NCBI GenBank assembly: GCA_030593665.1
Contig: JAUVGS010000111.1
Span: forward strand, 1 to 6,966
Origin: Chitinivibrionales bacterium
Lineage (GTDB): Bacteria > Fibrobacterota > Chitinivibrionia > Chitinivibrionales > JANQEN01
DNA: 6,966 nt
Reading direction: 5' to 3'
Shown here: one piece after another, positions 6,190-6,966 of the stretch
How the letters are laid out: each line of letters begins with the position of its first letter
Numbering within the stretch: position 1 is the first letter of the stretch
Program-made: the position numbers and the translations under genes
The notes under the pieces: generated by a model
What the model was told of the DNA's origin: nothing
Seen by the model: only the letters and a program-made list of their open reading frames with translations
Database searches by the model: none

Positions 6190-6966
6190 ATGAGAAACGC
6201 AGCAGATCTTCTCAAAAAACTTACTGTTCTGTCGCTTGTCGGGTTGGTGATGTTCATGATGTGGGGATGTCTTGAGGATCCGGTGAGTGATGATGATAGT
6301 GCGGTTGTGCAGATAACCGATTTCACAACCATGACCCCGGGAGCAACGAAACAGATTCAAGGTACCATTGAGGCTTCGCCTGCAATTGATGAAGCTGCCA
6401 TTACTATTGACATAACCAAAGACGGTGCGACCGCTATTAGTAATTTTACCATCGAAAAGAACGATATAGCCGCGGATGATGAAATAGATTTAGAAACCGA
6501 TTTTGGTCTTAAAATAACGCCGTCGCAAACAATAGCAGGCGGCACCTATGTTCTGACAATATCTGTTGCTGCGGGGACTGCGACTGGAAGCGATAATGTG
6601 ACTTTTACAATTACGAACACGGGGACACCGGTAACGACGGCGACCATAACAGCAGGCGCCAACGAGAATCCTACGCTGGGAAGCTCGATCGATCTGGATG
6701 AACCAAAGGTTATGCTGAAAGCGGAGGCTGATCAAAATGTGTCAAAGATTGACATCTGCTATGCATACTCGGGTACCGAGAGTAAAGAAAAACTCTTCTC
6801 GCCGCATCATGCCAAAGCCAGTGATTACACATTTGCATCAGCCTGGGCAACGCCCAATCAGACGAAGTTTTATTTAACCCCGCTTACAGTGGCTCAATAT
6901 AACGCAATTACAACAAAAGAAGAGCTTGCTCTACAATGGACAGAGCCAACAGACCCGGCTACGTCT
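6190..6966 (+). CDS. Partial beta-rich lipoprotein, open at the right edge
   Basis: The reading frame is open for 259 codons from ATG 6190 to the last base without a stop, so the C-terminus is missing. AAGGAGG at 6179-6185 is 4 nt before the ATG and supports the start. The N-terminus has basic residues (R2, K9, K10), a hydrophobic run and MWGC, making Cys27 the likely lipid site. Trp at -2 and Met at -3 depart from the classic lipobox. An acidic stretch (LEDPVSDDDS) follows the cysteine. Residues about 39-145 read as an Ig-like beta domain (QIQGTIEASPAIDEAAITIDI, written here as the span 55-75, and GGTYVLTISVAAG). From about 150 a second domain begins (GANENPTLGSSIDLDE, then VSKIDICYAYSG). 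I recognise no specific family. It is probably a surface or periplasmic lipoprotein with its own promoter, separate from the lpoB operon. Confidence 0.88.
   Translation, partial: MRNAADLLKKLTVLSLVGLVMFMMWGCLEDPVSDDDSAVVQITDFTTMTPGATKQIQGTIEASPAIDEAAITIDITKDGATAISNFTIEKNDIAADDEIDLETDFGLKITPSQTIAGGTYVLTISVAAGTATGSDNVTFTITNTGTPVTTATITAGANENPTLGSSIDLDEPKVMLKAEADQNVSKIDICYAYSGTESKEKLFSPHHAKASDYTFASAWATPNQTKFYLTPLTVAQYNAITTKEELALQWTEPTDPATS

Noticed and set aside
6357..6735. - strand ORFs opposite the last gene
   Set aside because: The + strand is open from an SD-preceded ATG at 6190 to the window end with a lipoprotein signal; the reverse frames are shadows.

Overview
The window looks like chromosomal DNA from a Gram-negative bacterium of the Fibrobacterota/Chitinispirillia type, or a related FCB-group lineage. 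This rests on protein content: a FISUMP (Fibrobacter succinogenes major paralogous) domain protein with a T9SS-sorting-like beta module, an LpoB-type penicillin-binding-protein activator, and a high density of predicted lipoproteins. The taxonomic call is inferred from remembered family patterns, not from a search. All convincing genes are on the + strand. No tRNA, rRNA, IS element or CRISPR array was seen.

Layout. Positions 1-276 hold a decaying tandem array of 21-22 bp units that runs off the left edge and is probably non-coding. After a short AT-rich leader, 401-1687 encodes an exported modular FISUMP protein. Its last ~45 codons switch sharply to C-ending NNC codons and then enter a 32-nt adenine-free stretch. 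Together with a nearby GC-rich hairpin, this resembles the variable region of a diversity-generating retroelement (DGR) target. No reverse transcriptase or template repeat lies in the window, so this is a hypothesis. The gene ends in a period-8 repeat that places stop codons in all three frames.

A well-formed promoter candidate (1807-1835) precedes an inverted array of NGATTA hexamers. That array would form the 5' leader of a three-gene operon: a large TPR lipoprotein (1897-3888), an LpoB homologue (3939-4544) and a COG3014-like TPR lipoprotein (4562-6013). All three have lipoprotein-type N-termini. The likely theme is outer-membrane lipoproteins assisting peptidoglycan synthesis, anchored by the confident LpoB assignment; the roles of the two partners are inferred. 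Inside the 3' end of the third gene, a 12-nt perfect Shine-Dalgarno match sits 6 nt before an out-of-frame ATG that opens a 22-codon ORF.

A weak hairpin and an extended -10 promoter (6120-6128) separate the operon from the last gene (6190 to the window end). That gene is a beta-rich lipoprotein that is open at the right edge and therefore partial.
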